NCBI GenBank assembly: GCA_007258455.2
Contig: VDFB02270651.1
Coordinates: 491,668,711-491,732,710 of the forward strand
Direction: 5' to 3'
From: Sequoia sempervirens
Taxonomy: Eukaryota; Streptophyta; Pinopsida; Cupressales; Cupressaceae
Length of the DNA stretch: 64,000 nucleotides
The notes under the pieces were generated by a model, which saw nothing but the letters and a program-made list of their open reading frames with translations, had not been told where the DNA came from and ran no database searches. Position numbers and translations under genes: made by a program. Shown here one piece after another: positions 62,101 through 64,000 of the stretch. Each line of letters opens with the position of its first letter. Position 1 is the first letter of the stretch.

Positions 62101-62332
62101 GGCTATGGCGAACGTCCTTGATGGAGTCCAGAATACTTTGGAGGCGATCTTTGCTGGACGATTGAATCCTGATGAGGTGACTACTGATAATTTGAGGGGT
62201 AGGCTGGCACCTTTCTTCTCAGAGGTGAAGACCTTTGTGCAGGATGACTTAGTTGCTTGGAGAAAATCTTGTACACACAAGAAAGAGTTCTTAGAGTTTC
62301 AGCTTGATTGCATTCCACCTATTTTAGTTTAG
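59169..62332 (+). pseudogene. Long reading frame inside giant LTR G, function unknown
   Basis: It starts at ATG 59169 (GAGGATGGCT, good plant context; MAEVRAIGRDNNG) and ends TAG 62330-62332, about 1,050 codons. It is broken by TAG at 59874, 61226 and 61781 and one frameshift around 60830-60935, otherwise open. The N-terminal 600 residues look globular, with LTPSAIGEAFGIP and a Trp/Tyr-rich stretch ending FYYINLVLEGKEYVNWAMMI. The middle is acidic and disordered (EDDEETATDT). A basic PPPKKRARIF resembles a nuclear localisation signal, and a charged coiled-coil-like segment (KEGKYKKLKKEHKTL) follows. No gag knuckle, protease, RT or integrase is seen. The first part faintly recalls plant mobile or transposase-like domains, but this is not secure. 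Confidence 0.75.
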
Positions 62333-62589
62333 GAGGTTGAGGTACTTTCCAGGTTCATTGAGTTTGCAGCCTAGGAGAAGGAAAAACGGGAATGTATTTC
62401 AAGATGATGATCTTCTAGAAGACTGATTATGGGCATTAATTGCCTTTACTATTTTGGGAGTGAGTGGGAATCTTTGATTCATTTATTGTACCACTCCCCA
62501 TTCTGGCAGTTTTTAGAGTTAGGGCTGAGGTGGCTCAATCTGAGCCATTCTTTTGATTGTAATCGAGCCGTCCATTGGACTGGGCCATC

Positions 62590-62597
62590 TATAAAAG
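62590..62597 (+). promoter_or_regulatory. TATA box of LTR G
   Basis: TATAAAAG in the same sequence context as E's TATA box (GCCGTCCATTGGACT upstream, GGGG and a C-rich run downstream), about 0.95 kb from the LTR end. Confidence 0.7.
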
Positions 62598-63541
62598 GGG
62601 AGTCCCCCTCATTTGTAATTCATTAGAATTAGATTAGACATCGGACTAGAGACTAGAGCAGAGAGATTGATAGTATAATTGTGTAGCTTAGCATAGCTTA
62701 GTGTGGAGAAGAAGGAAAGTTTTCCTTTGAAAACTTTTGTAAGAGATTGTTGTGTAAAACTTTCATAATAGAAGATCTTTTCATTGATGGTGAAATTCGT
62801 CTTTGTTATGGATAGCTAGCAAGGTTTCTTCATCCCTTCAACTCCAAGTAGCGTAAAGTAGTTTAAAAATAGCATTTTCATTTCATGCAAGTAGATATTA
62901 GTCATGGATTTGTGGTATCGATCGAGGCAACTTCGTTTTATTCCATATCACTAGCAGCTTGTTGACGGCAAGTTTGCCTTGCGTGGTCAACTGGAGAATT
63001 TCATAAGCCTAACTTCAATTGTAATTCATATCTTGGTATGCGTCGTCTTGACGGTATCTTGGTGTCGGATTGTAGCTTGAAAATTTCTTGCTATCCCCTT
63101 GAAGATTGCACCAACTTTGTGTAAACTGTCCAGCGTGAGGTGGAGCAGAGTTTGGTTGAAGCTGTTGAGATTGATTCCACATCCCATCCTTAGATAGAAT
63201 TTAGATTTTCCTATCCCTATACTCATTTACATTCCGCATATTTCTGGTTAGTTTTAGGAAAGTTCATACCTCAAAGCCAAATCATTCGCGTAAAATTCCC
63301 TTCCAATCATCCATTTACTGTTAACTGCAAGCCATATGAACAATTGTGTAAGTCCCCTCATGTAAACAGCAATTCACAATGAACCAACTGAGGGTATTCC
63401 AAGTATTTCGGAACCTTGGAGTTGAACGTGCGATCTATCTCGCAATCTTAGTGCATGGAATACTTTGATCAAGAGAGAATGGAGTAGCCTTCAGACAACT
63501 TTGGTCTACTGATTGGTGCGGTCACAAAAATCACATCAACA

Positions 63542-64000
63542 GGTAGATCATCCAGAAAGAAGAGCAAACAGCAGCCTACAGTCAATTTTGCTCTTATGGC
63601 CAACATTCACAGTGTCTATGAGCCTCAAACATATTCAAAGGCTAAAGGCATTCATGAGTGGGAAAAGGCAATGGAAGCGGAATACCAGAGTCTTCAGAAG
63701 AATCACACTTGGGTCCTTTCTGATCTTCCTCCAGGGAAGAAGCCCATTAGCTGCAAATGGGTGTATAAGGTGAAATACAAAGCTGACGGAACCCTTGACA
63801 AGTACAAAGCTCGTCTAGTTGCAAGGGGGTTCTCACAGAAAGAAGGCATTGACTATGAGGAGACTTTTGCGCCTACAGCCAAAATGAGTACCATACGGCT
63901 TGTCCTTGCCTTAGCAGCCCAGTTTGGTTGGAAAGTCCATCAGATGGATGTTAAAAGTGCTTTCCTCAACAGTGAGTTGAAGGAAGAAGTCTATATGACG
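63542..64000 (+). pseudogene. Element H reverse transcriptase, N-terminal part (cut by window end)
   Basis: The frame continues from 55644 across G. It reads FALMANIHSVYEP, HEWEKAMEAEYQSL, NHTWVLSDLPPGKKPI, CKWVYKVKYKADG, YKARLVARGFSQ and DYEETFAPTAKMSTIR, then HQMDVKSAFLNSELKEEVYM at the window edge. This is the copia RT (RVT_2) palm and fingers start; the QMDV.(S/T)AFL motif holds the first catalytic Asp. No stop is seen in this part. It is a pseudogene only because the upstream gene is broken. Confidence 0.93.

Larger units (their letters stand above)
55640..63546 (+). mobile_element. Giant solo LTR G, 7.9 kb, with a long U3 reading frame
   Basis: G spans 55645-63541, starts TGTTGTGACC and ends CACATCAACA, and is flanked by GGTAG (55640-55644 and 63542-63546). 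H's reading frame resumes in phase after the second copy. The LTR ends occur once, so no LTR pair exists. Plan: U3 with dyads (55954-55971, 56604-56621 and partial copies), ATGCGCCC array (56980-57710), a block shared with E (58150-58430), a leader, a frame of about 1,050 codons (59169-62332), TATA box (62590) and R-U5. Either a solo LTR of a giant family or a novel single-unit element. Confidence 0.85.
51994..64000 (+). mobile_element. Element H: Ty1/copia retrotransposon, split by G, runs off the window
   Basis: H begins TGTAACACATC at 51994 inside the gag end of I; the five bases before it (AAGAT) should recur beyond its 3' LTR outside the window. Order: LTR (51994-about 52368), primer site (52369-52380), gag (53243 on), zinc knuckle, protease, integrase (to 55644), insertion G (55645-63541), reverse transcriptase (63542 to past 64000). 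The integrase-before-RT order identifies Ty1/copia. Confidence 0.9.

Noticed and set aside
1..64000. tRNA, rRNA or other structural RNA genes
   Set aside because: No cloverleaf or rRNA-like stretch was noticed by eye; a tRNAscan or Infernal search would be decisive.

Overview
The window reads as nuclear DNA of a seed plant, most likely a gymnosperm with a very large, repeat-filled genome. It holds one recognisable fragment of a host gene in 64 kb. Almost everything else is old LTR retrotransposons stacked inside one another, full of stops and frameshifts, with several very long LTRs. The gymnosperm placement is an inference; no species marker was found.

Layout. (1) 1-2759: AT-rich DNA with a MITE-like element (1432-2416). 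(2) 2760-17914: a long inverted-repeat element split by retrotransposon A (2890-17140, minus strand, target duplication ACATC). A's 5' LTR is itself split by insertion B (7457-11272, duplication CATAG) and by giant-LTR remnant C (11527-16427). (3) 20568-21272, minus: the last three exons of a GC1/SulA-type (SDR39U1-like) epimerase-family gene, with splice sites and phase intact. (4) 21570-25230, minus: a Ty1/copia ruin. (5) 25975-26900: a GC-rich 51-bp minisatellite. (6) About 27650-51993, minus: a Ty3/gypsy chromovirus-like element I. Its pol gene is split between RNase H and integrase by solo LTR N (30413-49185, duplication CATTG). N in turn contains a LINE-like insert O (14-bp duplication) carrying solo LTR L, a solo LTR K (CCGAT), a non-autonomous gypsy element D (ATGGA) and a giant solo LTR E (AGACC). 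(7) 51994 to the end, plus: a Ty1/copia element H inserted into the gag end of I. H is split between integrase and reverse transcriptase by giant solo LTR G (55645-63541, duplication GGTAG).

The most unusual object is the E/G LTR family. These are single LTR-like units with TGTTG...CAACA ends, perfect 5-bp target duplications, a TATA box about 0.9 kb from the 3' end and a U3 of several kilobases. The U3 holds regularly spaced repeats with an ATGCGCCC core and, in G, a decayed reading frame of about 1,050 codons with no recognised retroelement domain. C has the same architecture. Smaller signals recur across LTRs of different families: an 18-bp dyad, CTTACTAT-WW-ATAGTAAG, and a hairpin at the LTR head (TTAGCCTA...TAGGCTAA).

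No element looks able to move on its own. A and D lack reverse transcriptase and integrase, I and the copia ruin have altered catalytic motifs, and H is broken by stops, frameshifts and G. Order of events from nesting: I first, then N and H; then O, K, D and E in N and G in H; then L in O.
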